Part shown: in pieces, positions 5,898 to 6,185 of the stretch | How the letters are laid out: every line of letters begins with the position of its first letter | Numbering within the stretch: the first letter of the stretch is position 1 | DNA from: Actinomycetota bacterium | Lineage (GTDB): Bacteria > Actinomycetota > Actinomycetes > S36-B12 > UBA5976 | Direction of reading: 5' to 3' | DNA length: 6,185 nucleotides | Assembly: GCA_009923375.1 (NCBI GenBank) | Contig: RFTO01000073.1 | Span: 1 to 6,185, forward strand | The notes under the pieces: generated by a model | Seen by the model: the letters and a program-made list of their open reading frames with translations, nothing else | Told to the model about the DNA's origin: nothing | Database searches by the model: none | Program-made: the position numbers and the translations under genes

Positions 5898-6185
5898 CTA
5901 GGGAGTGTCGGCATCCACGATGGGCGCATCCGGCAGATCAGCATCGAGCGCCGCTCTCGGTGACACCGGCGCACTGGCTGGCTGTCGCGACGGCTTGTCC
6001 TCAAGCAACCTGCGCGGGTTGAGATCACCAACGAGGTCAACCATCTCCCCCACCTGCGGTCCGATGCTCGACGTCAATTGCTCCTTGGCTGTTGCCACCT
6101 GCCCCCGCAGATTACGCACCACGGTCATTGCCTGTCGCAGCATGCCGGGCAAGCGCTCCGGCCCCACGACCAGGATGCCGACGAT
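5898..6185 (-). CDS. tatB: Sec-independent translocase subunit TatB, 5' end missing
   Basis: This is the C-terminal 95 residues of a TatA/TatB-type component of the twin-arginine translocase, which exports folded proteins across the cytoplasmic membrane. At the window edge the frame reads IVGILVVGPERLPGMLRQA: the end of the single N-terminal membrane helix, the conserved GPE-LP hinge, then an amphipathic helix up to about RGQVATAKEQL. The rest is a variable Pro/Ala/Asp-rich tail, which together with GPERLP favours TatB over TatA. The frame stays open to base 6185, so the true start lies outside; an in-frame GTG at 6167 falls inside the hinge and is not the start. It converges on mrp. In mycobacteria, from memory, tatB also lies close to mrp and downstream of sigE-rseA-htrA, so an HtrA-like protease gene may lie just beyond the right edge. 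Confidence 0.85.
   Translation of the reverse strand: MVGILVVGPERLPGMLRQAMTVVRNLRGQVATAKEQLTSSIGPQVGEMVDLVGDLNPRRLLEDKPSRQPASAPVSPRAALDADLPDAPIVDADTP

Noticed and set aside
6165..6167. GTG at 6167 (minus strand) as a complete start for the TatB-like gene
   Set aside because: It encodes the Val of the conserved VGPERLP hinge, and the upstream codons encode the end of the membrane helix, so the gene is truncated by the window.

Overview
The window looks like a piece of a chromosome from an actinobacterium (Actinomycetota), moderately high in G+C (about 60% by eye). Three things point there. There is a DUF3107 protein, a family known from Actinobacteria. The gene order matches conserved actinobacterial neighbourhoods: DUF3107 next to an RhlE-type helicase, and MgtE_N/CBS protein - DUF1003 - Mrp facing TatB. 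Most gene starts lack a ribosome binding site but carry a TANNNT -10 hexamer 6-7 bases before the start codon, the signature of leaderless transcripts common in this phylum. I cannot place it below phylum. No mobile element, CRISPR array, tRNA or rRNA is visible, and gene density is very high.

Layout, left to right. Bases 1-80 look like a divergent promoter region; a minus-strand gene probably begins at base 6 and leaves the window. A DUF3107 gene (81-359, +) is followed closely by a DEAD-box RNA helicase (ending 1917, +), which has a good ribosome binding site but no canonical start codon where one is expected. Its stop lies 5 bases from the stop of a convergent EamA/DMT-type membrane transporter (1923-2864, -). 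A 50-base divergent promoter region (2865-2914) separates the transporter from a rightward cluster: a soluble PRC-barrel/MgtE_N/CBS protein (2915-4177), a DUF1003 membrane protein (4170-4670, start overlapping the previous stop), and the iron-sulfur carrier ATPase Mrp/ApbC (4681-5802). Mrp converges on a tatB gene (5898-6185, -) whose 5' end lies beyond the right edge.

Functionally this is mostly housekeeping: RNA remodelling, export of a small metabolite, Fe-S cluster delivery and Tat protein export. The least understood part is the translationally coupled pair formed by the MgtE_N/CBS protein and the DUF1003 protein. The first has the Mg2+-sensing parts of an MgtE channel but no channel, and the second is a small two-helix membrane protein; they could form a two-part membrane system. 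The clearest regulatory observation is a split in initiation signals: genes at inferred transcript starts look leaderless, while the two genes inside operons carry strong Shine-Dalgarno sequences. No wholly new system is evident.
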